A stretch of 64,000 nt of DNA, from contig NZ_LMSD01000002.1 in NCBI RefSeq assembly GCF_001428045.1, forward strand, positions 124,812 to 188,811, written 5' to 3'. This document shows positions 7,945-16,415 of the stretch, one piece after another. Origin of the DNA: Paenibacillus sp. Soil750. GTDB lineage: Bacteria > Bacillota > Bacilli > Paenibacillales > NBRC-103111. The notes under the pieces are model-generated. The model saw nothing but the letters and a program-made list of their open reading frames with translations, ran no database searches and had not been told where the DNA came from. Positions within the stretch are counted from its first letter, which is position 1, and each line of letters starts with the position of its first letter. The position numbers and the translations under genes were made by a program.

Positions 7945-8673
7945 TTATTCCGTTATTGTAACTGTTACAGGTGACCACTCGCCGATAATCGTCTGTCCAT
8001 GCAAGGAGACACTGCCTTGTGGTGTCAAATCCTTCTCCGTCATCATACCTAGGGCAACTGTGAATCGATTGAATTTGATCGGTACATTTTTCTCACGTCG
8101 CACTTCGACACCATTCACATAGAAAATGACTTCGTCATTGCCGCGGTGATACGTAATTTTGTACGTATTGAATTCACGTGGTTGGAAATTCGTTTCCTCT
8201 TTGAAAATACAGAAGAAGCGCGTTTTGTCCGTCTCAGGAACTTGTACACCCGGGAAAGGAAGTACGGCATATACACTCGCATACTTATCATTCCCTGCAA
8301 AGAAATCTAGCGCAGCGCCTGTCGTGAAATCAAGCAAATTCAAGGAGACGAAGCCATCATATAAATCGTTCGGCTCTGTGTTCTGCGTGCGAGCACGGAT
8401 TTGAAGCTCGAAGGAAATTTCTCCTTCTTCGGGCACCTCAACATCTTGAGCTGAATAATACATATGCTTTGCGTTATCTAGAAATTGTACATAGTCATTT
8501 TTGCGGCTAAGCGGCGCACGTGCATATAGAATGCCATTTCGAACAATAATCGTCGCATTCGGCTCTCTAAATTCCCAGAAGGACCCATCTGGCATCGGGA
8601 ACCCACCTATTTTCCAAACTTCGCCTTCAGATAAAATGGTGTGGAAATCACCTATTGTAAATTGCTTGCTCAT
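7945..8673 (-). CDS. Predicted beta-sandwich (lectin/glucanase-like) protein, DUF6081-like
   Basis: 242 residues, rich in beta-strand patterns, with no signal peptide or membrane segment. Recognisable stretches include GGFPMPDGSFWEFREPNATI, FLDNAKHMYYSAQDVEVPEE, LYDGFVSLNLLDF and YKITYHRGNDEVIFYVNGVE; the last is typical of concanavalin-A-like folds, where a FYVNG turn follows the ligand face. From memory it resembles the DUF6081 family, but I cannot confirm that here. ATG at 8673 follows GTGAGGTCATAAGCG. The gene lies 30 bases downstream of the UbiA gene on the same strand. Confidence 0.7.
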   Translation of the reverse strand: MSKQFTIGDFHTILSEGEVWKIGGFPMPDGSFWEFREPNATIIVRNGILYARAPLSRKNDYVQFLDNAKHMYYSAQDVEVPEEGEISFELQIRARTQNTEPNDLYDGFVSLNLLDFTTGAALDFFAGNDKYASVYAVLPFPGVQVPETDKTRFFCIFKEETNFQPREFNTYKITYHRGNDEVIFYVNGVEVRREKNVPIKFNRFTVALGMMTEKDLTPQGSVSLHGQTIIGEWSPVTVTITE

Positions 8674-8703
8674 CGCTTATGACCTCACTTTGTTGTAAAA
8701 TTC

Positions 8704-9630
8704 TCATTGAAAAATAGCTTGGACGACCAAAGCCAGCATCATAATCAAGCCGCCTCTGGTTGTTGCTTTTAGTGAAGCACCCATTAATGGCAGATAGGCC
8801 GGAGAAGGATTCTCTGACTTCAAATCACCATATACCCGATAAAATGGTATGGCTGTCACTAAAGCAAGCAGGGCATAGTAAGGGAAAACGTCTACTATCA
8901 CACACAAAATCAAGGCTAAATAAGAGAGTACGAATAAACATTTGGAGAATACGAGCGCTCTCTTCTCGCCCCATACAACAACTAGCGTTCGCTTACCCGC
9001 ACTTTGATCTGATTGCCAGTGAAGGAAATGATGATTAAATAGAATTAATGTAGTCAACAGGCCGATCGGCAAAGATAGCAAAATCGGTCGATAATCGACT
9101 TGCATAGTCTGCACATAATAGCTGCCTAAAGTAGGCAGAATGCCGAATGACAGCAAAATAGCAATCTCGCTATATCCTTTGCCGCGATAACCAAATTTAA
9201 TAGGCGGTGCCACATAGAAATAGGCAATCAAAGCACCTAAACCACCGAAAACGAGTACGAGCCAGCCGCTGCTTATGCTTAAGATAAGACCACAAATAAG
9301 TGCTACAGCAAATAATGACCATGTCAGAAAACTAAACGTTCGCTCTGCAATGGTGCCATTGGCTAGAAAACCTGAATTGGTCGAAATGGTTGAGGCTGTT
9401 TCCCTGGCTGCCGTATCAATGCCATTACGAAAATCCCATAAGTCATTAATCATATTCGAGAATAAGTGCGCAGCAATTGACCCAATGAAAGTTAGCACAA
9501 ATAAGATTGGATGAAATGTATCGTTCCATACGATTGCTCCTAATCCACCTAAAACGACAGGAATAACCATGACTGGAATAACCCGAAATCGTGATGCTTT
9601 TAATAATAAACTTAAGTTGAGGTTATTCAT
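8704..9630 (-). CDS. UbiA-family prenyltransferase (MenA-like)
   Basis: 308 residues with about eight membrane helices. The first aspartate-rich motif is NMINDLWDFRNGIDT near residue 62, and the second lies around SDQSAGKRTLVVVWG near residue 205, matching UbiA enzymes that transfer polyprenyl chains to aromatic acceptors. MenA (1,4-dihydroxy-2-naphthoate prenyltransferase) is the commonest family member in Firmicutes, but there are no menaquinone genes nearby, so the acceptor is uncertain. ATG at 9630 follows GGGACGTGAAAA. Confidence 0.82.
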   Translation of the reverse strand: MNNLNLSLLLKASRFRVIPVMVIPVVLGGLGAIVWNDTFHPILFVLTFIGSIAAHLFSNMINDLWDFRNGIDTAARETASTISTNSGFLANGTIAERTFSFLTWSLFAVALICGLILSISSGWLVLVFGGLGALIAYFYVAPPIKFGYRGKGYSEIAILLSFGILPTLGSYYVQTMQVDYRPILLSLPIGLLTTLILFNHHFLHWQSDQSAGKRTLVVVWGEKRALVFSKCLFVLSYLALILCVIVDVFPYYALLALVTAIPFYRVYGDLKSENPSPAYLPLMGASLKATTRGGLIMMLALVVQAIFQ

Positions 9631-9759
9631 TTTTCACGTCCCTTTCAACAAAAATTGCTCTGCTATTCATACTATCCCAATCCTAGTAGTACTTCAAGTA
9701 GGTTTCAATTCCCCTAAAACCACGGTATGCCATCTCTGTCAATAGTCGGAAAATGAGAA

Positions 9760-9790
9760 AAGGATGCTAGAATAATCTCTAGTCATCCTT
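9760..9790 (-). terminator. Intrinsic terminator of rhaM
   Basis: AAGGATG pairs with CATCCTT and CTAGA with TCTAG, with one bulged base; the minus strand continues TTTTCTC. It is 14 bases past the rhaM stop. Confidence 0.7.
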
Positions 9791-9803
9791 CTTCCAAAAT
9801 AAC

Positions 9804-10130
9804 TTATTTCAGATAGAAAACCTCACGCATCGGCGTAATCGGAACGGCTTCACGGAAATCGAATGAGCCTACAACCATTTTGGATGTAATGGCATTCCAC
9901 CGATTACAGGCATCACTCTCTGCCAGATAGGCGAAAGCAGCATCTATATCATCGCACAAGAATACATAGAAAAATTGCGCACCATTTTGAAAAATGGAGT
10001 AATCTCGGATACCCGCTTTACTATGTTCCTCCATAATCTCTGGCCAAGGAGCTAAGTGCATCTCCACATATTCCTCAAGATCTTCTTCGCGAATCGTCCA
10101 TGTCCAAGCAAATTTACCGCTATTTTGCAT
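9804..10130 (-). CDS. rhaM: L-rhamnose mutarotase family protein
   Basis: 108 residues from ATG at 10130, preferred because AAGGAAGGG lies about nine bases upstream; an ATG at 10154 is also in frame. The RhaM signature is clear: FAWTWTIREEDLEEYVEMHL at the start, GIRDYSIF, a hydrophobic FFYVFLCDD strand and NRWNAITSKM. RhaM interconverts the anomers of L-rhamnose and related deoxysugars. It is divergent from the TRAP transporter genes, suggesting that the imported sugar is rhamnose or a similar sugar acid, but no rhamnose isomerase or kinase is in the window. Confidence 0.85.
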   Translation of the reverse strand: MQNSGKFAWTWTIREEDLEEYVEMHLAPWPEIMEEHSKAGIRDYSIFQNGAQFFYVFLCDDIDAAFAYLAESDACNRWNAITSKMVVGSFDFREAVPITPMREVFYLK

Positions 10131-10308
10131 AAGGCTCAACCCTTCCTTTGTCACATATGGTAGATTTCATAATTTCAACTTTACTTTGCCGACAATCACC
10201 AGTCAATACTGATCTTCACTTTCAACGATTCTAAAAATATTACAAAAAAAACTAAAAACTATGGCGTACCTGCCCAAGAAACCGACGGCTATACTAAAGA
10301 CATTGCAA

Positions 10309-10324
10309 ATGGAAGCACTTACAA
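10309..10324. promoter_or_regulatory. cre-like catabolite control site upstream of the TRAP operon
   Basis: ATGGAAGCACTTACAA matches the CcpA cre consensus WTGNAARCGNWWNCAW at all but one position. It is 26 bases before the start of the TRAP small permease gene, inside the divergent region shared with rhaM, a good position for repression. Confidence 0.5.
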
Positions 10325-10349
10325 ATAGAGAAAGGAGGTCCATTTCACG

Positions 10350-10853
10350 ATGCGATTGTTCAGAAAAATAGCTCTTGGTATCGATACCTTTATTGAGTCG
10401 GCGTCTCTTATCGGTTTACTGAGTATGATTATCATCGTCACCGCTCAGGTCATGACGCGTAAGTTATTCAATTTCGTTTTTTTCTGGTCCGAAGAAGTCA
10501 CTATGTTACTGCTTGTCTGGTTTTCATTCATGGGAATCGCGATTGGTTTTCGAGAGAAGCTTCATCTTGGCATTGATTCCTTCACACACAAGCTTCCAGC
10601 TTCATTCAATAAAGCGCTTGATAAGCTCATTGAAATCACGATTCTCGCATTTGGTACCTATCTTGTGCTATACGGCTGGGATTTCACTGTCATGATGCAC
10701 GAATCCGAACTGCCAGCAACAGGTCTACCCAACAGTACGTTGTATGTCATTATGCCGATTACTGGCGTCATGACTTGTGCTTATGCACTTTTGCAGCTAT
10801 TTGGGATTGAAACGAAACGGCATGTCAATTTAAAGGAAGGAGGAACCCACTAA
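10350..10853 (+). CDS. TRAP transporter small permease (DctQ)
   Basis: 167 residues with four membrane helices and the DctQ signature FFWSEEVTMLLLVWFSFMGI, followed by GFREKLHLGID. TRAP carriers use an ion gradient and an extracytoplasmic binding protein to import organic acids and sugar acids. ATG at 10350 follows AAAGGAGGTCCATTTCACG. The stop overlaps the DctM start by one base. With DctM and DctP it forms a complete three-gene set, which is less common in Firmicutes than in Proteobacteria. Confidence 0.92.
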   Translation: MRLFRKIALGIDTFIESASLIGLLSMIIIVTAQVMTRKLFNFVFFWSEEVTMLLLVWFSFMGIAIGFREKLHLGIDSFTHKLPASFNKALDKLIEITILAFGTYLVLYGWDFTVMMHESELPATGLPNSTLYVIMPITGVMTCAYALLQLFGIETKRHVNLKEGGTH

Positions 10854-12145
10854 TGGACTCGACCATTGCCATTCTCATCTTATGTGTCACCTTCGTTGGT
10901 CTGATCGTCCTGCGTTTTCCGATCTCTTTAGCGTTGGCAGGCTCATCACTGCTTACCCTTGTTTACTTGAAGGTTCCACTTGCAACCGTAGGCCAAACCA
11001 TGATTCAAGGTATGAATTCTTACTCCTTGCTGACGATCCCCTTCTTCATCCTTGCTGGCCAGATCATGAGTGAAGGACAAATGGCTCTTCGACTTATCAA
11101 TCTCGCTCAGGTTCTTGTTGGTGGGATTCGCGGTGGGCTTGCCATGGTGAATTGTGTGGCATGTATGTTTTTCGGTAATATCTCAGGCTCCGCGATAGCT
11201 GATGTTTCTTCTATTGGCTCTGTCATGATTCCCATGATGAAAAAGAAAGGATATGACACGGACTACGCCGTAGGCGTCACAGTTTCTGCCGCCATTCAAG
11301 GCGTTGTTGTTCCACCGAGTCACAACCTTGTCCTTTATTCCCTTGCAGCAGGCGGCGGCATCTCCATTGCTTCTTTGTTCCTCGCAGGCATAGTCCCTGG
11401 TCTAATTCTCTGTGTATCCCTCATGGTTACAAGCTATATCATTGCAATTAAACGCGGTTATACTAAGAGTGAAACGGTTCCGTTACGTGAAATTCCAAAA
11501 ATCGTTCGTGACGGGCTTCTGTCACTTCTAACTGCGGTCATTATTTTGGGCGGCATATTCACTGGATGGTTTACAGCAACGGAAAGCGGCGCGCTCGCTT
11601 GTTTATATGCTTTCATCCTTACGTTTCTCGTCTATCGGGATATTCCAATCAGCCGTATGTGGATCATACTGAAGCGTACCTTTCGAACCGTATCCATGGT
11701 CCTATTCTTAATTGCAGCCTCGGCTACCTTCAGCTATGTGCTTGCCTTCCTCAAGGTTCCTGGCATGTTAACGGACTGGATGTTAGGGGTTACCGACAAT
11801 CCCATTATTATTTTGTTAATTATCAATGTACTTTTGTTAGTACTAGGCGCACCTATGGATATGGCACCGCTAATCTTAATTATGACGCCAATCTTATTGC
11901 CCGTCGTAACGGCCCTTGGCATGGATCCTGTTCACTTCGGCATCATTATGATGTTAAACTTAGGCATTGGACTACTGACCCCACCTGTCGGGACCGTCTT
12001 GTTTGTTGGATCCGCGATAGGCAATATTTCGATTTCTGAAGGTACGAAGGCGATGATGCCATTCTTCTATGTCATGTGTATCGTCCTAATGATCCTGACC
12101 TATATTCCAGGCCTCGTCATGTGGCTGCCTAATCTTCTCAAATAG
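10853..12145 (+). CDS. TRAP transporter large permease (DctM)
   Basis: 430 residues, about twelve helices, with typical DctM segments: IPFFILAGQIMSEGQMALRL, GNISGSAIADVSSIGSVMIP, a GVVVPPSHNLVLYS motif and the C-terminal half GAPMDMAPLILIMTPILLPV and LTPPVGTVLFVG. It is the ion-coupled carrier subunit. The gene follows DctQ with a one-base overlap and precedes the binding protein by about 40 bases. Confidence 0.93.
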   Translation: MDSTIAILILCVTFVGLIVLRFPISLALAGSSLLTLVYLKVPLATVGQTMIQGMNSYSLLTIPFFILAGQIMSEGQMALRLINLAQVLVGGIRGGLAMVNCVACMFFGNISGSAIADVSSIGSVMIPMMKKKGYDTDYAVGVTVSAAIQGVVVPPSHNLVLYSLAAGGGISIASLFLAGIVPGLILCVSLMVTSYIIAIKRGYTKSETVPLREIPKIVRDGLLSLLTAVIILGGIFTGWFTATESGALACLYAFILTFLVYRDIPISRMWIILKRTFRTVSMVLFLIAASATFSYVLAFLKVPGMLTDWMLGVTDNPIIILLIINVLLLVLGAPMDMAPLILIMTPILLPVVTALGMDPVHFGIIMMLNLGIGLLTPPVGTVLFVGSAIGNISISEGTKAMMPFFYVMCIVLMILTYIPGLVMWLPNLLK

Positions 12146-12188
12146 TTAAAAGATCTACCAAACTTTCGGACAAAGGGTGATAATCGAC

Positions 12189-13244
12189 ATGCATATAAAT
12201 AAAAAATATTTCGCTATCCTCAGCACAGTCATTGGTACAAGTTTGTTACTTTCAGCTTGCGGCAGCACGCCTACGAACAGCTCAACTTCAGCACCCGGAA
12301 CAACTACACCCGCTTCAGCAACGAAAAAAAGTGATGGACCTAAATTAAATTTCCGTTTAGCTGAAACGCACCCGGCTGATTACCCGACAACAATTGGCGA
12401 TAAGAAATTCGCTGAGTTGGTCAATCAAGCATCAGATGGTCGTATCAAAATCGATGTATTCCCCGCATCCCAGTTAGGTGAAGAGAAGGCTGTTATCGAG
12501 CAAGTCCAGCTCGGCGCCATCGAATTTACCCGCGTCAGCACAGGTGCTCTAGGCGGATTCAACAAGCAATATGAAGTGTTCAGCTTGCCTTATATTTTCG
12601 ACAATGACGCTCATCAATGGAAGTTTCTAGAGAGTGAGCAAGGGACGAAGCTTCTGGATAGCCTGGAGACCTCCCGCATGAAGGGTCTTGCCTACTATAG
12701 CTCTGGTGCACGACATTTCTACTCAAAGAAACCGATTAAAACTTTAGCCGATCTTAAGGGACTCAAAATACGTGTTATTCAAAATAAAGTCAATATCGAT
12801 CTCATGGCTGCACTTGGCGCAAATGCAACTCCCATGCCCTACGGTGATGTCTTCAATGCATTACAAACCGGAATCATTGATGCCGCAGAAAACAACTATC
12901 CAAGCTATTTCTCTTCCAACCATTTCCAACAGGCTAAGAATCTCATTCTAGACCAACATCAACGTGTACCTGAAGTTTTACTGATTTCCAAAGTAGCTTG
13001 GGATAAGCTTTCAAACGAAGATAAGGATTTAATTAAGAAAGCAGCTCAGGAGTCCGTCAAAACGCAAAAAGCCGAATGGGATAAATTCGAGAAGGATTCA
13101 GAAGCTAAAGTAAAGGCAGCTGGCGTCACGATTACAGATGTTTCCGACCTTAAGCCTTGGCAAGATGCTGTGAAGCCTGTTATCGAGAAATATCGCAGTG
13201 AATATAAAGAAACCCTGGAAGCGATTGAGAAAGCGAAAAAGTAA
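12189..13244 (+). CDS. TRAP transporter substrate-binding lipoprotein (DctP)
   Basis: 351 residues from ATG at 12189, chosen because AAAGGG lies nine bases upstream and overlaps the alternative GTG at 12177. It has a lipoprotein signal with lipobox LLSACG near residue 25, an Ala/Ser/Thr-rich linker, then the DctP fold: FRLAETHPADYPTTIGDKKF, FPASQLGEEKAVIEQVQLGA, KGLKIRVIQN (the conserved region that binds the substrate carboxylate) and ATPMPYGDVFNALQTGIIDA. The ligand is probably a sugar acid or other carboxylate. Nearby uronate genes make hexuronates attractive; the adjacent two-component system may sense the same ligand. Confidence 0.92.
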   Translation: MHINKKYFAILSTVIGTSLLLSACGSTPTNSSTSAPGTTTPASATKKSDGPKLNFRLAETHPADYPTTIGDKKFAELVNQASDGRIKIDVFPASQLGEEKAVIEQVQLGAIEFTRVSTGALGGFNKQYEVFSLPYIFDNDAHQWKFLESEQGTKLLDSLETSRMKGLAYYSSGARHFYSKKPIKTLADLKGLKIRVIQNKVNIDLMAALGANATPMPYGDVFNALQTGIIDAAENNYPSYFSSNHFQQAKNLILDQHQRVPEVLLISKVAWDKLSNEDKDLIKKAAQESVKTQKAEWDKFEKDSEAKVKAAGVTITDVSDLKPWQDAVKPVIEKYRSEYKETLEAIEKAKK

Positions 13245-13254
13245 GCCAGAATTG

Positions 13255-13303
13255 AAAAAAAGGATACATGCAGGTGAAAGGCGCCTCACATGTGTCCTTT
13301 TTC
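13255..13303. terminator. Bidirectional terminator between dctP and the response regulator
   Basis: AAAAAGGATACATG pairs with CATGTGTCCTTTTT (one mismatch) with an inner part-paired region. Poly-A and poly-T flanks let it act on both convergent transcripts. The stop codon of the response regulator gene lies inside the hairpin. Confidence 0.75.
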
Positions 13304-14044
13304 TTTTGGCATTCCGCCACTTTTGCGGTATTCTAGCGGGGAGTATGTGGTGATCTTCTTAAACGTACTACTGAAGTAAGAAATATCCGCATATCCAAGT
13401 CTTTCCGCGATTTCCGAAACACGCAGGGATGTTTTTACAAGCAGTCGCTTCGCCTCATCCATTCGCATTTCAATAACGAAATCAACGAACTTACCCCCGG
13501 TTTGCTGCTTAAAAAGCTGGCTTAAATAACTTGGATTGAGATGTACCAGTGTCGCTGCATCAGTCAAAGAAATTTCTTTATGCACATTCGCCATTACGAA
13601 TTGCTGAACGCGTGCAATAGCGGATAGTTCATCTGAATTTATTACGGAAATATCAGTACGTAAGGCTTCTTCCCGCGACTCACGTTCTTGAATCCATCTG
13701 CGCAAACAATCCGCCATGGCTTCCGTTTCAACAGGCTTTAACAAAAAATCCTTCACACCATACCGAATGGCTTTCTGGGCTAGTTGAAAATCATCATACC
13801 CACTGACTAAAATGACATTCACTGATTTAAGTGCCAGTTGCTCCGCTAATCCAATTCCATCCATAACCGGCATCTTAATGTCAGATATCACGAGATCTGC
13901 TTGATGATGCTGAAGCGCGTCGAGTGCCTCTAACCCATTTCCACATTCCTGCATAATAGCTACAGGCAGCTTGGTCTGCTCAACAGCTTTCCGCAACACA
14001 ACACGGACCCATTTCTCATCATCCACTAGTATGATTTTATACAC
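13286..14044 (-). CDS. YesN-like response regulator with AraC output domain
   Basis: 252 residues from GTG at 14044 (AGGGAGGGG six bases upstream; the frame is open to an ATG at 14065). The receiver domain reads YKIILVDDEKWVR with acidic pair DD, the phosphorylatable Asp in LVISDIKMPVMDG near residue 53, and Lys in DFLLKPVE. The C-terminal 100 residues are an AraC double helix-turn-helix ending in LGYADISYFSSTFKKITTYS. The start overlaps the end of the kinase gene, so the two are translationally coupled. It converges on the TRAP operon, its probable target. Confidence 0.9.
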   Translation of the reverse strand: MYKIILVDDEKWVRVVLRKAVEQTKLPVAIMQECGNGLEALDALQHHQADLVISDIKMPVMDGIGLAEQLALKSVNVILVSGYDDFQLAQKAIRYGVKDFLLKPVETEAMADCLRRWIQERESREEALRTDISVINSDELSAIARVQQFVMANVHKEISLTDAATLVHLNPSYLSQLFKQQTGGKFVDFVIEMRMDEAKRLLVKTSLRVSEIAERLGYADISYFSSTFKKITTYSPLEYRKSGGMPKEKGHM

Positions 14045-15890
14045 AACTAGCCCCTCCCTCTCCATGTAGCTTCAATGGCAGCTTAATCCTAACTGTGGTT
14101 CCAGCACCAACGCTACTTTCCAGTTCAAGGCCAGAATCCTCCTCAAATAAGTACGAAATTCGCCGATGTACATTGACTATGCCAATCTGTGAGACAGCAG
14201 TCACCATATCTTTTTGACGCAAATCGAGCTGTAAGGACCTCAGTCTATCAACTGGTATTCCGGTTCCAGTATCTTTTATTTCTATTACAAAATGCTTCTC
14301 GTCATAACGTTTTGCAGAAATATCAATATGCACGGGCAAAGCACTCGTCTCTAAGCCATGAATGACACAATTCTCAACAAGTGGCTGGAGAGCAAACTTG
14401 GCTATCAACTGCGTCTCTGCCCATGATGGAATCTGAAACGAATACGTGAGTCTCTCTTGGAACCTATATTGCTGAATCCGCAAATACATGTCACAGATAT
14501 GAACTTCTTGTTGCACGGAAATCGTTGCGCCTGCATGATTCAAATTGTAGCGAAGTAGTCGAGCCAATGAAGCAACCAATACAGAAATATCCGTCATATC
14601 CTTTTCCAATGCCATACCTCGGACCGTTTCTAACGCATTCATCAAAAAGTGCGGGTTCACTTGGGATTGCAGCACTTTCAGTTCCGTCTCTTTCTGGCGA
14701 AGCTGAAGATCTTTCTCGCGCAGCTCTGAATAGTAAATTTCATCTAAAAGCACTTGCAGCTTCTCAACCATTTTATTAAAATCATTCGTTAACTGACCGA
14801 TCTCATCTTTGGACTCTATATCCACGCGGGACTGGAAATCCCCTGCTTTCACTCTTTTCATAAAAAACTGAAGTGATCGTATCGGTCGAACAATGCTAGT
14901 CGCGAAACCAATGCCGATTAAATAGGCGATAAGCAGCGTAAAGACAACAGTCCACCAAATGGTTTGCCTAATATACTGCGTACCATGCGTCAATTCGGAT
15001 TCCGGAATCATTGTGACTAATCGCCAATTCAGATAGGACGATTTACTCCACGTATAGAACGGTTTATCTCCTGTTGATGCTTGGTAAGAGCCGCTATCTT
15101 GCGTGAGAATAATCGGTAATTGCTCAAGCTCAGACAACTGACCAATCTCCTCATTGGCTGGGGAAAATATATAGTGACCCGCGGAGTCGATGATCGAGAG
15201 ATATCCCGTGCGTCCAATCGTTACGCGATCAGCAATTTCTTGAATACGTTTGAAATTCACTTCCATGATCAAGGTTGCAACCGGTTCCAATGTATTCTGA
15301 CTCACTAGCCTTTTCACAATGGAGAGCACAGGCACATATTCGAGCTCATAGCGTGGTGAGGGCGGACGAATAATAAGTCGAATATCACTATTGTTAGGAA
15401 CACTTGAAAACCACGGTTCTTGAATTAATTCTATGGCTGGAGTTACGTTCTTGTTGAAGCTTGTATCCAGAACTGCTTTATCCTCCATAACTAGCAGGAT
15501 GCGTGAAATATCCGATCGAGAGTACGCGGTATCGTGAAATAATTGCAGCAAGGGTTCGCGGATGCCGGATTCCTTCACTTCTTGCTCACTCGTCATCCGT
15601 AGGAATTGCTGCATGGCTGGGTGGTTTTGCATGCGGATCGAGTCAATTTCGAAATCGCGTATGTAGTACTCGATATGGAGCTTAACCTGCTCAATAATTT
15701 GTGCATTACTTAGATTCGCTTCTTCCCGAAGCACCTCGGACGATTTCTGATAGGAGATGAATCCAACAACACATAGCGGAATCACAACTAGCATGGCTGA
15801 ATATACGAGCAATTTAACAGTCAGTGGACGATCACGTAAAAATAAGCTGCGGTGAAACCAATTCCACGCTTTACGTCCCCTTTTTCGCAT
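14037..15890 (-). CDS. YesM-like sensor histidine kinase
   Basis: 617 residues from ATG at 15890 (GGAGG upstream; the frame is open to 15926). Order: membrane helix near residue 30 (LLVYSAMLVVIPLCVVGFIS), an extracytoplasmic Cache-like sensor of about 250 residues, a second helix near 300, a HAMP domain (IRSLQFFMKRVKAGDFQSRV), a coiled linker, His_kinase domain with QSQVNPHFLMNALETVRGMA (phosphorylated His in PHF), and a HATPase domain with IKDTGTGIPVDRL. In Paenibacillus-type bacteria such kinases usually sit beside a sugar transporter and sense its ligand; here the neighbour is the TRAP set. Confidence 0.9.
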   Translation of the reverse strand: MRKRGRKAWNWFHRSLFLRDRPLTVKLLVYSAMLVVIPLCVVGFISYQKSSEVLREEANLSNAQIIEQVKLHIEYYIRDFEIDSIRMQNHPAMQQFLRMTSEQEVKESGIREPLLQLFHDTAYSRSDISRILLVMEDKAVLDTSFNKNVTPAIELIQEPWFSSVPNNSDIRLIIRPPSPRYELEYVPVLSIVKRLVSQNTLEPVATLIMEVNFKRIQEIADRVTIGRTGYLSIIDSAGHYIFSPANEEIGQLSELEQLPIILTQDSGSYQASTGDKPFYTWSKSSYLNWRLVTMIPESELTHGTQYIRQTIWWTVVFTLLIAYLIGIGFATSIVRPIRSLQFFMKRVKAGDFQSRVDIESKDEIGQLTNDFNKMVEKLQVLLDEIYYSELREKDLQLRQKETELKVLQSQVNPHFLMNALETVRGMALEKDMTDISVLVASLARLLRYNLNHAGATISVQQEVHICDMYLRIQQYRFQERLTYSFQIPSWAETQLIAKFALQPLVENCVIHGLETSALPVHIDISAKRYDEKHFVIEIKDTGTGIPVDRLRSLQLDLRQKDMVTAVSQIGIVNVHRRISYLFEEDSGLELESSVGAGTTVRIKLPLKLHGEGGASCV

Positions 15891-15944
15891 AGTCTGCCTC
15901 CATTTAACAAATGTAAACGCATTCAATATTCGTACTCAAAGTAA

Positions 15945-15968
15945 AACCAGTTGCGGGAGCAACTGGTT
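15945..15968 (-). terminator. Hairpin terminator at the cupin gene end
   Basis: A perfect 10-bp stem AACCAGTTGC around a four-base loop, with TTTACTTT following on the minus strand. It overlaps the cupin stop codon. Confidence 0.65.
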
Positions 15969-16284
15969 ATCTTTTCACCAAATCTTCGCGAATCGGTGTA
16001 AATACATCTAAGAGTGCAGAGTCTTCCAACGCGGTAACACCATGTTTAGCTCCACTTGGTATATAAACCGTTTGGCCCTGTTCAATAACCGTAACAACGC
16101 CATCGATTGTGAATTCGATTTTACCTTTCAAGCAATACGACATTTGTTCGTGAACATGACTATGCTGATAGCCAATCGCCCCAGGTTCAAAGTGAACCTC
16201 CATCATCATTAAACCTACCTCTGCTTTCAAAATACAACGAGTCACGCCTGGTTCTGCAGCTTCCCATACGCCAATATTAGACAT
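15967..16284 (-). CDS. Small single-domain cupin
   Basis: 105 residues from ATG at 16284 (GAAAGGGGAAAG upstream; the frame is open to 16356). The two cupin motifs are visible: HSHVHEQMSYCLKGKIEFTI, carrying metal-binding His and Glu, and YIPSGAKHGVTALEDSALLD with the last His. Single-domain cupins in sugar clusters include sugar isomerase-like and pectin-degradation proteins (KdgF-like), which linearise unsaturated uronates; given the nearby kduI and kduD genes, a KdgF-like role is possible but unproven. It is separated from the GH4 gene by a terminator. Confidence 0.75.
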   Translation of the reverse strand: MSNIGVWEAAEPGVTRCILKAEVGLMMMEVHFEPGAIGYQHSHVHEQMSYCLKGKIEFTIDGVVTVIEQGQTVYIPSGAKHGVTALEDSALLDVFTPIREDLVKR

Positions 16285-16332
16285 CTGACTTTCCCCTTTC
16301 GTTATAAAACGCTTCCATCCTGAAATGAAAAA

Positions 16333-16354
16333 GAAGGACCGCAAGCGGCCCTTC
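16333..16354 (-). terminator. Terminator of the GH4 glycosidase gene
   Basis: On the minus strand GAAGGGCCGC pairs with GCGGTCCTTC (one G-U) over a two-base turn, followed by CTTTTTCAT. It is about 60 bases past the GH4 stop. Confidence 0.65.
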
Positions 16355-16415
16355 ACTTACTCACTAATTATACCCGAAAAGAACCCAAATGAACATACTT
16401 GAAAAGAAACGAACC

